Assembly (NCBI GenBank): GCA_019235995.1
Contig: JAFAJV010000108.1
Span: 124,001 to 188,000 of the forward strand
Direction of reading: 5' to 3'
DNA: 64,000 bases
Source: Vulcanimicrobiota bacterium
GTDB taxonomy: Bacteria > Vulcanimicrobiota > Vulcanimicrobiia > Vulcanimicrobiales > Vulcanimicrobiaceae
Positions within the stretch are counted from its first letter, which is position 1, and each line of letters begins with the position of its first letter. The translations under genes were made by a program, and so were the position numbers. The notes below the pieces were generated by a model that saw nothing but the letters and a program-made list of their open reading frames with translations, did no database searches and was not told the DNA's origin. Below are positions 52,045 to 60,667 of this stretch, one piece after another.

Positions 52045-53733
52045 ATGGAGCGTTTCGCGAGCACGGCCGAACGGATTGCGAGCGAGCCCGCGAAGCTCGC
52101 GAAGATCGCGTTGCTCGCGGAGTATTTTCGCGGGCTCGACGACGACGATCTGGCGGCTGCCGCGCGATTCTTCGCCGGCGGTCCGTTCGCCGCGCGCGAT
52201 CGCCGCACGCTTGCGCTCGGCGGGCGCACGATGGTCGAGGTCGCGCGGCGCGTGTACGGCTTCGACGACGCGTCGCTGCTAAGCAATTATCGCGCAACCG
52301 GCGATCTCGGCGCGGCGATCGGCGCGCTCGTGCGCGCGCCGGCCGATGCGATGCTGTTTCGCGACCGTCTGACGCCGGCGGTGCTCGAGACGCTCTTCGG
52401 CGAGATCGCGGGGGCCTCGGGCAAGAACGCGAACCGGCGGCGAGCGGCGGTGCTCGAGCGAGTCCTGCGCGCCTGCGAGGATCCGCGCGTGGCGACGTAT
52501 GTCGTCAAGATCGTCACGGGCGATCTCCGCGTCGGCCTGCGTGAGGGGCTCGTGCTCGAGGCGATTGCGCAGGCCTTCGGCAGCGATCCGCGCGAGGTGC
52601 GGCGCGCGCTGATGGCATTCGGCGACGCGGGCGCCGTCGCGGTTGCGGCCAAGCGCGGAACGCTCCACGAGCTTCGCGTCGACTACGGCAGCCCGATCGG
52701 CTTCATGCTCGCGACACCCGTGCCGTACGGTGAAGCCTACGCCGAGTTGGCGCACGGATCGTGGATCGCGGAAGACAAGTACGACGGCATCCGTGCACAG
52801 GCACACGTGCGCGACCGGGACGTTCGTCTTTTTTCGCGCCGCTTCAACGACGTGACGGACTCCTATCCCGAGGTTGCGTCCGCGCTTGCGGCGATTGCCC
52901 GCGACGCGATCTTGGACGGCGAGATCGTCGCCATGCGCGACGGCGGCGTGCTCCCCTTTCGTACGCTGCAGGCCCGGCTGCAGCGCAAGACCGTCGATGC
53001 CCGGCTGTTGCGGGAGGTTCCGCTCACCTACGTCGTGTTCGACCTGCTCGCAATTGAAGGCGAGCTCTTGATCGACGAGCCGCTCTCGCTGCGGCGCGAG
53101 CGGCTCGCGAGCCTCATCACGCCGGCTGCCGCCCTCGCCATCGCGCCGTTCGACCCGGTGGGCACGGAGGCGTCGGAGTTCGTCAACCGGCGATTCGAGG
53201 CGGCGCGCGCTCGGGGCAACGAAGGCGTGATGCTCAAGCGCTTCGACGCGCCCTATTTCCCGGGCCGGCGGGGGAAGTGGTGGTTGAAGCTCAAGCGCGA
53301 GCTCTCCACGCTCGACGTCGCGGTCGTGGCCGTCGAGTGGGGCAACGGCAAGCGCGCCGGCGTACTCTCAGATTACACGTTCGCCGTCCGCGGCGACGAC
53401 GGGTCGCTGCAGGCAATCGGCAAGGCGTACTCCGGCCTGACGGACGCGGAGATTGCCACGCTGACGCCGTGGTTCCTCGAACACCGATTGCCGGCGTCGG
53501 AGCGTCGCGAGAAGGCGCGCGCGCACGAGATCCCGGTCGAGCCGAAGGTGGTCATCGAGGTGGCCTTCGACGTCATTGCGGAGAGCGACTTGCACGAGAG
53601 CGGCTTCGCCTTGCGCTTTCCTCGCATCGTACGGATCCGCGACGACAAGCCGGTCGAAGAGATCGACACGCTGCAACGCGTGCGCGAGATCTACGGCGAG
53701 ATGCGAAAGCGTGAAAACGTCACGGAGTCGTAG
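52045..53733 (+). CDS. ATP-dependent DNA ligase
   Basis: The 562-residue ligase has an N-terminal DNA-binding domain (about 1-210), the adenylation domain with the active lysine in EDKYDGIR (Lys245), DGEIVAM, FDLLAIEG, EGVMLKR and WLKLKR, and an OB-fold C-terminal part. It is the archaeal/eukaryotic-type enzyme, found as an extra ligase in some bacteria beside NAD-dependent LigA. No Ku or LigD polymerase partner is in the window, so a repair role rather than NHEJ is likely. Confidence 0.94.
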   Translation: MERFASTAERIASEPAKLAKIALLAEYFRGLDDDDLAAAARFFAGGPFAARDRRTLALGGRTMVEVARRVYGFDDASLLSNYRATGDLGAAIGALVRAPADAMLFRDRLTPAVLETLFGEIAGASGKNANRRRAAVLERVLRACEDPRVATYVVKIVTGDLRVGLREGLVLEAIAQAFGSDPREVRRALMAFGDAGAVAVAAKRGTLHELRVDYGSPIGFMLATPVPYGEAYAELAHGSWIAEDKYDGIRAQAHVRDRDVRLFSRRFNDVTDSYPEVASALAAIARDAILDGEIVAMRDGGVLPFRTLQARLQRKTVDARLLREVPLTYVVFDLLAIEGELLIDEPLSLRRERLASLITPAAALAIAPFDPVGTEASEFVNRRFEAARARGNEGVMLKRFDAPYFPGRRGKWWLKLKRELSTLDVAVVAVEWGNGKRAGVLSDYTFAVRGDDGSLQAIGKAYSGLTDAEIATLTPWFLEHRLPASERREKARAHEIPVEPKVVIEVAFDVIAESDLHESGFALRFPRIVRIRDDKPVEEIDTLQRVREIYGEMRKRENVTES

Positions 53734-53742
53734 AGCCTCGGG

Positions 53743-56181
53743 TTACGCCGCGACGAGGTTGAGCAGCTTATCCTGCACGTAGACGTGCTTGCGGATCTCC
53801 TTGCCGCCGAGGTGAACGCGCACGTTCGAGTCGTCCAAGGCCAGCTCCAACGCTTGCTTCTCGGTCACACCCGCCGGGGCGGAGATGCGAGCGCGCACCT
53901 TGCCGTTGACCTGCACGACGAGCGTGATCTCTTCCGTTGTCAGCGCGGCCTCGTCGGGCTCGACGTATCGTTCGAGATGCACCGACGTCGCGTGGCCCAG
54001 GCGTTCCCAAATCTCCTCGGCGATGTGCGGCGCGAAGGGCGCGACGAGGATCGGCAGCTTCTCCACCGCGTAGCGCAACGCGGGGGAACCCGGCCTGGCC
54101 GACGCCGCCGCGGTCATCGCATTGACCAGCTCGTCGAGCTTGGCGATCGTCGTGTTGTAGTGGAAGCGGCGCGAGATCGTCTCGTCGAGCGCCGACTTGG
54201 CCACGACGTGCACGGCGCGGATGAGCGCCTTGTCCGCAGCGTTCGACTCCGCTCGTTGCGGCTCGCTCCTGTTGCCTTCGAAGTACGGCTCGCAGGCGCG
54301 CCACATCCGGTTGAGCAGCCGCACCCGTCCGGTGATGCCGTCGTCGGTCCAGTTGCTGGTCTCCTCAGGCGGCGTCACGTAGAGCAGGAAGAGGCGCATC
54401 GCATCGATGCCGCTGCGTTCGGCGGTCTCGTCGATGCCGACGACGTTCCCGCGCGACTTCGACATCTTCTCGCTGTCGCGCAGCACGAGCCCCTGGTGGA
54501 AGAGGTGTTGGAACGGCTCGTCCGCCCCCGACACCCATCCGCGGTCGTGAAAGAACTTGTAGAAGAAGCGCGAGTAGAGCAGGTGCAGCACCGTGTGCTC
54601 CGCGCCGCCGATATACTGGTCGACGTTCATCCAGCGCCGGGCCCGCTCGGGGGCCCAGGGCGCGCCGTCGTTGTGCGGATCGAGGTAGCGTAGGTAGTAC
54701 CACGAGGACTCGAAGAACGTGTCCATCGTGTCGCTCTCGCGCCGCGCCGGTCCCCCGCACTTCGGGCACGCCGTCTCCAAGAATTCCGCGAGCCGCGAGC
54801 GCAACGGGAGCAGCACCGGCAACTGGTCGTCGGGAACCGGCACCTCGCCGCACGCCGTGCAGTAGACGATCGGGATCGGCGTGCCCCAGTACCGCTGGCG
54901 CGAGATCAGCCAATCCCGCAGCTTGTAGTTGACGCTCTTCCTGCCGGCGCCGGTCGCCGCGAGGCGCTGCGCGATTGCCTCGCGCGCTCGCTCGCTGGGC
55001 ATCTCGCTGAAGTCATCGCTCGCGACGAGGCGACCGTCCTCGACGAAGGCTCGCTCCAGCGGCTCGGGGCGCGCGCCCTCGCGCGGCACGACGACCTGCA
55101 CGATCGGCAGCCCGTGTTTGCGCGCGAAGTCGAAGTCGCGTTCATCGTGCGCCGGCACGCCCATGACGGCGCCGCCGCCGTACTCCGCGAGCACGTAATT
55201 CGTGAGCCAGATCGGGATCCGCTCGTGCGACAACGGATTGATCGCGTAGGCGCCGGTGAAGACGCCCTCCTTCTCCATCAGGCTCGTCCGCTCGAGTTCG
55301 GACTTCGACTTCAGGTTTTCGGTGAACGATGCGATCTCCGCGGCGCGATCCCGAGGAACGATCCGCAACAGGGATTGGACGACCGGATGCTCGGGCGCCA
55401 CCGCCAGGAACGTTGCGCCGAACAGCGTGTCTATGCGCGTCGTAAACACGTCGATTGCATCGTCGAGACTCTCGATCGCGAAGGAGAACTGCACGCCCTC
55501 GCTGCGTCCGATCCAGTTCCGCTGCATCGTGCGCGTCCGCTCCGGCCAGCCGGTCAGCTTCGCGAGATCGTCCAGCAGGCGATCGGCGTATGCGGTGATC
55601 CGCAGAAACCACTGCGAGAGAAGGCGGCGCTCGACGAGGCTCTCGCAGCGCCAGCAGCGCCCGTCGATCACCTGCTCGTTCGCCAGCACCGTTTGGTCGA
55701 AGGGGCACCAGTTCACCGGTGCCTCGCGCTTGTACGCGAGGCCGTGGCCGTAGAGGCGGAGGAAGAGCCACTGGTTCCAGCGATAGTACTCCGGCTCGCA
55801 CGTAGCGATCTCGCGAGACCAGTCGTAGCTCGTGCCCATCAATTTGATTTGGCGGCGCATGTTGAGGATGTTCTCGGCCGTCCACGCGGCGGGATCGACG
55901 CCCCGCGCGATCGCGGCGTTTTCGGCCGGCAGCCCGAAGGCGTCCCATCCCATCGGATGCAGTACGTGGTAGCCGAGCATGCGCTGCATCCGCGCGACGG
56001 CGTCGCCCAGCGTGTAGTTCTTCGCGTGCCCGACGTGCAAGTCGCCCGAAGGATACGGCAGCATCTCCATCGCGTAGTATTTTGGTTTGTCGCTGTCGTC
56101 GAGCGCGCGATAGATGCCGTCCCGCTCCCAGCGCGCCTGCCACTTGCTCTCGATCGCCGCAAAATCGTAACCCTCGGCCAT
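53743..56181 (-). CDS. leuS: Leucyl-tRNA synthetase
   Basis: The 812-residue class I synthetase has the HIGH-like PYPSGDLHVGHAKNY, WDAFGLPAENAA, the CP1 editing domain (TTRIDTLFGATFLAVAPEHP, GVPAHDERDFDFA) and the KMSKS motif EKMSKSRGNVVG. It charges tRNA-Leu and edits mischarged products. The start is ATG 56181 (MAEGYDF); ATG 56190 would add three residues. It converges on the ligase gene with a 9-bp gap. Confidence 0.97.
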   Translation of the reverse strand: MAEGYDFAAIESKWQARWERDGIYRALDDSDKPKYYAMEMLPYPSGDLHVGHAKNYTLGDAVARMQRMLGYHVLHPMGWDAFGLPAENAAIARGVDPAAWTAENILNMRRQIKLMGTSYDWSREIATCEPEYYRWNQWLFLRLYGHGLAYKREAPVNWCPFDQTVLANEQVIDGRCWRCESLVERRLLSQWFLRITAYADRLLDDLAKLTGWPERTRTMQRNWIGRSEGVQFSFAIESLDDAIDVFTTRIDTLFGATFLAVAPEHPVVQSLLRIVPRDRAAEIASFTENLKSKSELERTSLMEKEGVFTGAYAINPLSHERIPIWLTNYVLAEYGGGAVMGVPAHDERDFDFARKHGLPIVQVVVPREGARPEPLERAFVEDGRLVASDDFSEMPSERAREAIAQRLAATGAGRKSVNYKLRDWLISRQRYWGTPIPIVYCTACGEVPVPDDQLPVLLPLRSRLAEFLETACPKCGGPARRESDTMDTFFESSWYYLRYLDPHNDGAPWAPERARRWMNVDQYIGGAEHTVLHLLYSRFFYKFFHDRGWVSGADEPFQHLFHQGLVLRDSEKMSKSRGNVVGIDETAERSGIDAMRLFLLYVTPPEETSNWTDDGITGRVRLLNRMWRACEPYFEGNRSEPQRAESNAADKALIRAVHVVAKSALDETISRRFHYNTTIAKLDELVNAMTAAASARPGSPALRYAVEKLPILVAPFAPHIAEEIWERLGHATSVHLERYVEPDEAALTTEEITLVVQVNGKVRARISAPAGVTEKQALELALDDSNVRVHLGGKEIRKHVYVQDKLLNLVAA

Positions 56182-56254
56182 GTGGAGCATAGTACACGCT
56201 CGGCGATTGCGGCGCCAGCCTTGGCGGCACGCGGGGGACGCGTGATTGGCGGGC

Positions 56255-56860
56255 ATGATCGTACGCGTCACCGCCGTCGCCGTGCTTTTGGGCCTCGCGG
56301 TCTTCCTGCTCCGCCATCCGGCCCCGCGGCCGCCCCTCGAAAGCGTGAGCGCGGCCGGCGGCCCCGTGCCGCAGCCGCGTCCGGATCGCCGCGCCTCGCA
56401 TGCGCGGCAAGCCGCCGATCTGATCGTCTACGTCGCAGGAGCCGTGAAGACGCCGGGGCTCTACCATCTCCGCGAGGGCGACCGAGTCGCGCGGGCCGTC
56501 GCGCTCGCCGGCGGGATTCGCGCGTCGGCGGACGCAGCCGGCGTGAACCTCGCGGCGCGTGCGTCTGATGGAGACGAGATCGACGTGCCCGTCGCGGGCG
56601 AGGCGACGCGAGCGAGGCCGAACGCGCACCGCGGCCGCCGGCACGCTCGCGCGGCGCCCGCGGCGAGCAGCGTCGACGTCAACCGCGCCAATCCGGGCGA
56701 GCTCGCGGCGGTCCCCGGAATCGGCCGTGCCGTCGCGGCGCGTATCGTGGAGCTGCGCGAGCGCGAGGGCCCGTTCTCGTCGCTCGACGAGCTCCTCGAC
56801 GTGGCCGGAATGACGCAGACGCGGCTCGAGCGCGCACGCCCCTACTTGCGCGAGCCGTAG
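56255..56860 (+). CDS. comEA: ComEA-like DNA receptor with SLBB and helix-hairpin-helix domains
   Basis: The 201-residue protein has an N-terminal membrane anchor (residues 3-19), an SLBB domain (VYVAGAVKTPGLYHLREGDRV...), a basic linker and a C-terminal helix-hairpin-helix pair (VDVNRANPGELAAVPGIGRAVAARIVELRE...). ComEA binds double-stranded DNA outside the membrane and hands it to ComEC, encoded 5 kb away at 48691-51045. The start is ATG 56255; TTG 56246 is an alternative. Confidence 0.92.
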   Translation: MIVRVTAVAVLLGLAVFLLRHPAPRPPLESVSAAGGPVPQPRPDRRASHARQAADLIVYVAGAVKTPGLYHLREGDRVARAVALAGGIRASADAAGVNLAARASDGDEIDVPVAGEATRARPNAHRGRRHARAAPAASSVDVNRANPGELAAVPGIGRAVAARIVELREREGPFSSLDELLDVAGMTQTRLERARPYLREP

Positions 56861-56905
56861 CGCCGCAAGGGGTACGCAAAGCGCGACGCGCATTGAACGT
56901 GCGTC

Positions 56906-58702
56906 GTGGGTCCGCAGCTTCCCGAGAAGGTGACGCTTCCGAATCTTATTCGGAACGCGCTCGCCCAACCGCGCGCCGAGGTGCTGCTCGAGCGCGCCGG
57001 CGGCGCGTGGAAAGCCACGTCGAGCGAGCACTTGCTCGAACGCGTGGAGCGCGTCGCCTGTGCGATTCGCGACGCCGGGCTCGAGGCCGGAGATCGCGTG
57101 GCGCTCGTCTCCCACAACTGCGTGAACTGGATCGTCGCCGACTTCGGAGCGCTGTTCGCCGGCTGCGTTATCGTCCCGATCTATCCGACGCAAGCCCTCG
57201 ATCACCTCAGCTACATTCTCGAACATTCGGGAGCGCGGCTGATATTCGCCGACACGCTCGCGACCTACGAGCGACTGCGCGACAGCGGAGCGGCCCTGCC
57301 GCGCGTCGTGCGATTCGACTCCGGCGACGCGGACGGCCTCCAAGCATTCGAAGCGCGCGGTGAGGAGGTCCGCGCGGCACATCCCGGCCTCCCCGGCGCG
57401 TACGAGGCGACGCTCGTGCCGGACGACCTCGCCGTGCTGATCTACACGTCGGGGACCACGGGCCCGCCCAAGGGCGTGATGCTCTCGCACGACAACCTCG
57501 CGTTCGACGCCACCGTCTCGTTGGCGTGTGGATTCGAGGGCATCGAAGGCGGGCGCGACGTGATGTCCGTGCTGCCGTACTCGCACATCTACGAGCACAC
57601 CCTGATCTACATCTATCTGCTCGCGAAGGTGCGCTACTTCATCTGTCACGACCCGGGCGAACTGCTCGGCGACCTGCGCGACGTGCGCCCCGCGGAGATG
57701 ACCGCGGTGCCCCGCATCTTCGATCGCGTCATGGCCGGCATCAAGGGCCAGGCGCTGCGCGCGGGCGGCCTGCGCGGGAAATTGATCCCCTGGAGCCTCG
57801 AAGTCGCGCGTGAGTACATGACGGCTCAAACGTTCGGCAGGGGAGCGAGCCGATGGCTCGCCCTGCGGTACGCGTTCGCCGAACGGTTGGTGTTGCACAA
57901 AGTGCGCGCCGCGCTCGGGCTCGACCGAGTTCAGTTTCTCACGAGCGGCAGCGCGCCGCTGCACGTCGACACCGCCATGACGCTGCTGGGCCTCGGCGTT
58001 CCGGTCATGCAGGGCTATGGGCTGACGGAGACCTCACCCGTCGTCTCCGTCAGCCGCCTATCCGACAACGAATACGGGGCCGTCGGGCGCCCGATCACCG
58101 GCGTGGACGTGCGCATCGCCGAAGACGGCGAGCTGATGGTGCGCGGACGCAACGTCATGCACGGCTACTATCGCGATCCGGACGCAACGGCCGAGGCGAT
58201 CGAAGACGGGTGGCTTCACACGGGCGACATCGGCGAGATCGACGCGCGCGGCTTCTTGCGCATCACCGACCGCAAAGGCGAAATCTTCAAGACGAGCACC
58301 GGCAAGTGGATCGCACCCGCACGGATTGAGGCGAGCATCAAGCGCTCCATCTTCGTGGCGCAGGCGATGGTCACCGGGCGCGGTCAGCCGCACCCGATCG
58401 CGCTGGTTAGTCCGAACTGGCCGCTGCTGCGCCTCGAGCTGCCCACGCTCCCGGAAGTCGCTCTCGAACGGCTCGCCGAGCGCGAAGACGTGAGGACGTT
58501 TCTCGATCGCGAGGTTCGCAAGCAGACCCACGGCCTCGCGACGTACGAACAAGTCCGCCACGTGGTCGTCGTTCCACACGAGTTCACCGTCGAGGGCGGC
58601 GAGCTCTCGCCCTCGATGAAGATCAAGCGCCGCGCCGTCGAGGCCCGCTACGCCCGCGAGATCGAGCGAGCATATCGCGCCGAGTCTGCCGCGCTCGCGT
58701 GA
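56906..58702 (+). CDS. AMP-forming long-chain acyl-CoA synthetase
   Basis: The 598-residue adenylate-forming enzyme has the P-loop motif YTSGTTGPPKGVM, the substrate region GYGLTETSPVVSV, and DGWLHTGDIGEID...ITDRKGEIFKTSTGKW carrying the conserved Asp, Arg and Lys. It activates fatty acids to CoA thioesters. It belongs with the FAA1/FadD-type group. The start is GTG 56906. Its stop overlaps the next start (GTGATG), so the PadR regulator is co-transcribed. Confidence 0.92.
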   Translation: MGPQLPEKVTLPNLIRNALAQPRAEVLLERAGGAWKATSSEHLLERVERVACAIRDAGLEAGDRVALVSHNCVNWIVADFGALFAGCVIVPIYPTQALDHLSYILEHSGARLIFADTLATYERLRDSGAALPRVVRFDSGDADGLQAFEARGEEVRAAHPGLPGAYEATLVPDDLAVLIYTSGTTGPPKGVMLSHDNLAFDATVSLACGFEGIEGGRDVMSVLPYSHIYEHTLIYIYLLAKVRYFICHDPGELLGDLRDVRPAEMTAVPRIFDRVMAGIKGQALRAGGLRGKLIPWSLEVAREYMTAQTFGRGASRWLALRYAFAERLVLHKVRAALGLDRVQFLTSGSAPLHVDTAMTLLGLGVPVMQGYGLTETSPVVSVSRLSDNEYGAVGRPITGVDVRIAEDGELMVRGRNVMHGYYRDPDATAEAIEDGWLHTGDIGEIDARGFLRITDRKGEIFKTSTGKWIAPARIEASIKRSIFVAQAMVTGRGQPHPIALVSPNWPLLRLELPTLPEVALERLAEREDVRTFLDREVRKQTHGLATYEQVRHVVVVPHEFTVEGGELSPSMKIKRRAVEARYAREIERAYRAESAALA

Positions 58703-59094
58703 TGTCAAGACGCGTCGACGACGTCATCCGCGGCCCGATCAAGAGCAAGACGGTCTTTCCGGCGTTAATTCTGCACTTCATCGCAGGGCGCCCCGACCAC
58801 GGATACGGCCTCATGCAGCGGATCGACGCCGTCTGCGGCGACCTCATCGCGGTCAATACGAACAAGATCTATCCGCTGCTCCGGCGCCTCGAGGAGCGCG
58901 GCTTCGTCACGGCCTCCTGGGAGCACCCCACCAAGCGTTCGCGCCGCGTCTACGTGATCACGCCGGAGGGCGAGGAGCGTCTCATCCGCATCAAGAGTCT
59001 GATGCTGCCGTACCTCGACTCGGTCGCGGGCGCAATCGACCGGCTCAAGTCGGAGCTCTACGGCGTCGGCTCGCAGCCTTTGACCGAACTTTGA
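58702..59094 (+). CDS. PadR family transcriptional regulator
   Basis: The 130-residue protein has the PadR winged-helix: ALILHFIAGRPDHGYGLMQRI, TNKIYPLLRRLEERGFVTAS and the wing SRRVYVITPEGEERL. A short C-terminal helix follows, as in subfamily s1-like members. Such regulators repress detoxification, efflux or lipid genes until a ligand binds. Coupling to the acyl-CoA synthetase suggests a fatty acid or acyl-CoA signal, which is inference. GTG 58699 is the alternative start. Confidence 0.9.
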   Translation: MSRRVDDVIRGPIKSKTVFPALILHFIAGRPDHGYGLMQRIDAVCGDLIAVNTNKIYPLLRRLEERGFVTASWEHPTKRSRRVYVITPEGEERLIRIKSLMLPYLDSVAGAIDRLKSELYGVGSQPLTEL

Positions 59095-59143
59095 TTCGGC
59101 AGCGCGGCGCTTCGGCAGGAGCGCTGCGCCGTGTCGCCGATAC

Positions 59144-60667
59144 TTGGCGTTCGCATTGAGGATCGTACTTGTTGCGCTGCTGGCGCTCGCCGTCGGCTTG
59201 CCGGACCGCGGTTTGTCGAAAGCGCCGGCGCCGCCGCCGCAGACGGCGGATGCGGTGACGCACCATCGCCTGACGCTCGGCGGCCGGTCGCTTTCGTACA
59301 CGGCGCGCGCTGGAACGATCACGTTACGCAACGGCGGCGACCAACCGATCGCGCGAGTCTTCTACACCGCGTATACGCTCGACGGCGCCGATACCGCGAA
59401 GCGCCCGATCACGTTCCTTTATAACGGCGGTCCCGGCAGCTCGACGATGTGGCTGCGCATGGGCTCGTTCGGGCCGGTCCGCGTCGTCACCGCCGATGGG
59501 CGCCTCACCGGACCGCCGCCCTACCGGCTCGTGGACAACCGGTACAGCTTGCTGGATACGACGGATCTCGTCTTCATCGACATGCCGGGGAGCGGTTTCG
59601 GGCGCATCATCGGCGCCGGAACGCGCAAGGATCTCTGGGGCGTCGATCAGGATGCCTCGGCGTTCGCACAGTTCATCCAGCGTTACCTGAGCCGGTTCGG
59701 GCGCTGGAACTCACCGCGGTTTCTCTTCGGCGAGTCCTACGGCACGATGCGCTCCTGCGTGCTGGCGGCGGACCTTCAGGGCCGGGGCGTGTCGCTCAAC
59801 GGCATCGTCCTGCTCTCGTCGTTCTTGAACGCGAACATCAATTATAACGACGGCGCTCCGGTCGGCGGCGGCGACTGGGGTTACATCCTGTATCTGCCCA
59901 CCGAAGCCGCCACCGCCTGGTATCATCACGCGGTTCCGCAACGCACGTCACTCGACGCCTTCCTCTCGCAGGTGGAGAGCTTCGCGCTCACCGATTACCT
60001 TGACGCGCTGGCCGAAGGCGCGCAGCTTGCCCCGAGCCGCTTCGACGACGTCGTGGCGAAGCTGCACGGGTATACGGGACTCTCGGACGACTATATCCGC
60101 CGCTCCAACCTGCGTATTCCGTACGATCGCTTTCAGAACGAGCTGCTGCGGAATCGCGGCGTCACGGTGGGACGCATCGATTCGCGCTTCGAGACGTACG
60201 TGCTCGACAAGCCGGAGGTCTCGCCGGATTGGGACGCGCTCGATGCGGCGATCGACTCGGCGTTCGTCTCGGAAAGCAACCGTTACTTGCGCGACGTCCT
60301 CCACTACAACACGCCGCTGCTCTATCGTTCCGACATTTACGGGCTGATCTACGGCGACGGGGAGACGTGGGACTTCAAGCACGGAGCCAATGCCCAGGCC
60401 CTCAACGTCACGCCGGATCTCGCCCAGGCGATGACCTACGACCCGCGGCTGCAGGTGTTCTCGGCCAACGGCTACTTCGACTTCGCGACGCCATACTTCG
60501 CGACCGAGTACGCGCTCAACCACCTGTACCTCGCGCCCCAGCTGCAGCGCAACATCACCTACGGTTATTACGCTTCGGGACACATGGTCTATCTCCACGC
60601 CTCCGCGCTGGCGCGGTTTCACGCCGACCTCGAGCGCTGGTATGCGAAGGTGCTCGGCCGTGCATAG
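59144..60667 (+). CDS. Serine carboxypeptidase S10-like secreted peptidase (copy 1)
   Basis: The 507-residue protein has a signal peptide (LRIVLVALLALAVG), the oxyanion motif FLYNGGPGSSTMW, nucleophile FGESYGT, the acid in FDFATPYF and the His in SGHMVYLH, so the catalytic triad is complete. S10 enzymes remove C-terminal residues, usually at acid pH. The start is TTG 59144, with TTG 59156 as alternative. Its 3' end overlaps the next gene, a paralogue with the same layout. Confidence 0.9.
   Translation: MAFALRIVLVALLALAVGLPDRGLSKAPAPPPQTADAVTHHRLTLGGRSLSYTARAGTITLRNGGDQPIARVFYTAYTLDGADTAKRPITFLYNGGPGSSTMWLRMGSFGPVRVVTADGRLTGPPPYRLVDNRYSLLDTTDLVFIDMPGSGFGRIIGAGTRKDLWGVDQDASAFAQFIQRYLSRFGRWNSPRFLFGESYGTMRSCVLAADLQGRGVSLNGIVLLSSFLNANINYNDGAPVGGGDWGYILYLPTEAATAWYHHAVPQRTSLDAFLSQVESFALTDYLDALAEGAQLAPSRFDDVVAKLHGYTGLSDDYIRRSNLRIPYDRFQNELLRNRGVTVGRIDSRFETYVLDKPEVSPDWDALDAAIDSAFVSESNRYLRDVLHYNTPLLYRSDIYGLIYGDGETWDFKHGANAQALNVTPDLAQAMTYDPRLQVFSANGYFDFATPYFATEYALNHLYLAPQLQRNITYGYYASGHMVYLHASALARFHADLERWYAKVLGRA

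Noticed and set aside
55142-57964. Open frame of 940 codons on the minus strand across leuS, comEA and the acyl-CoA synthetase gene
   Set aside because: It is a GC-driven shadow; Arg/Ala/Gly-rich composition without any motif, and real genes occupy the other frames. The same applies to long open frames at 43835-45937 and 38347-40224 (plus) and 49094-51139 (minus).
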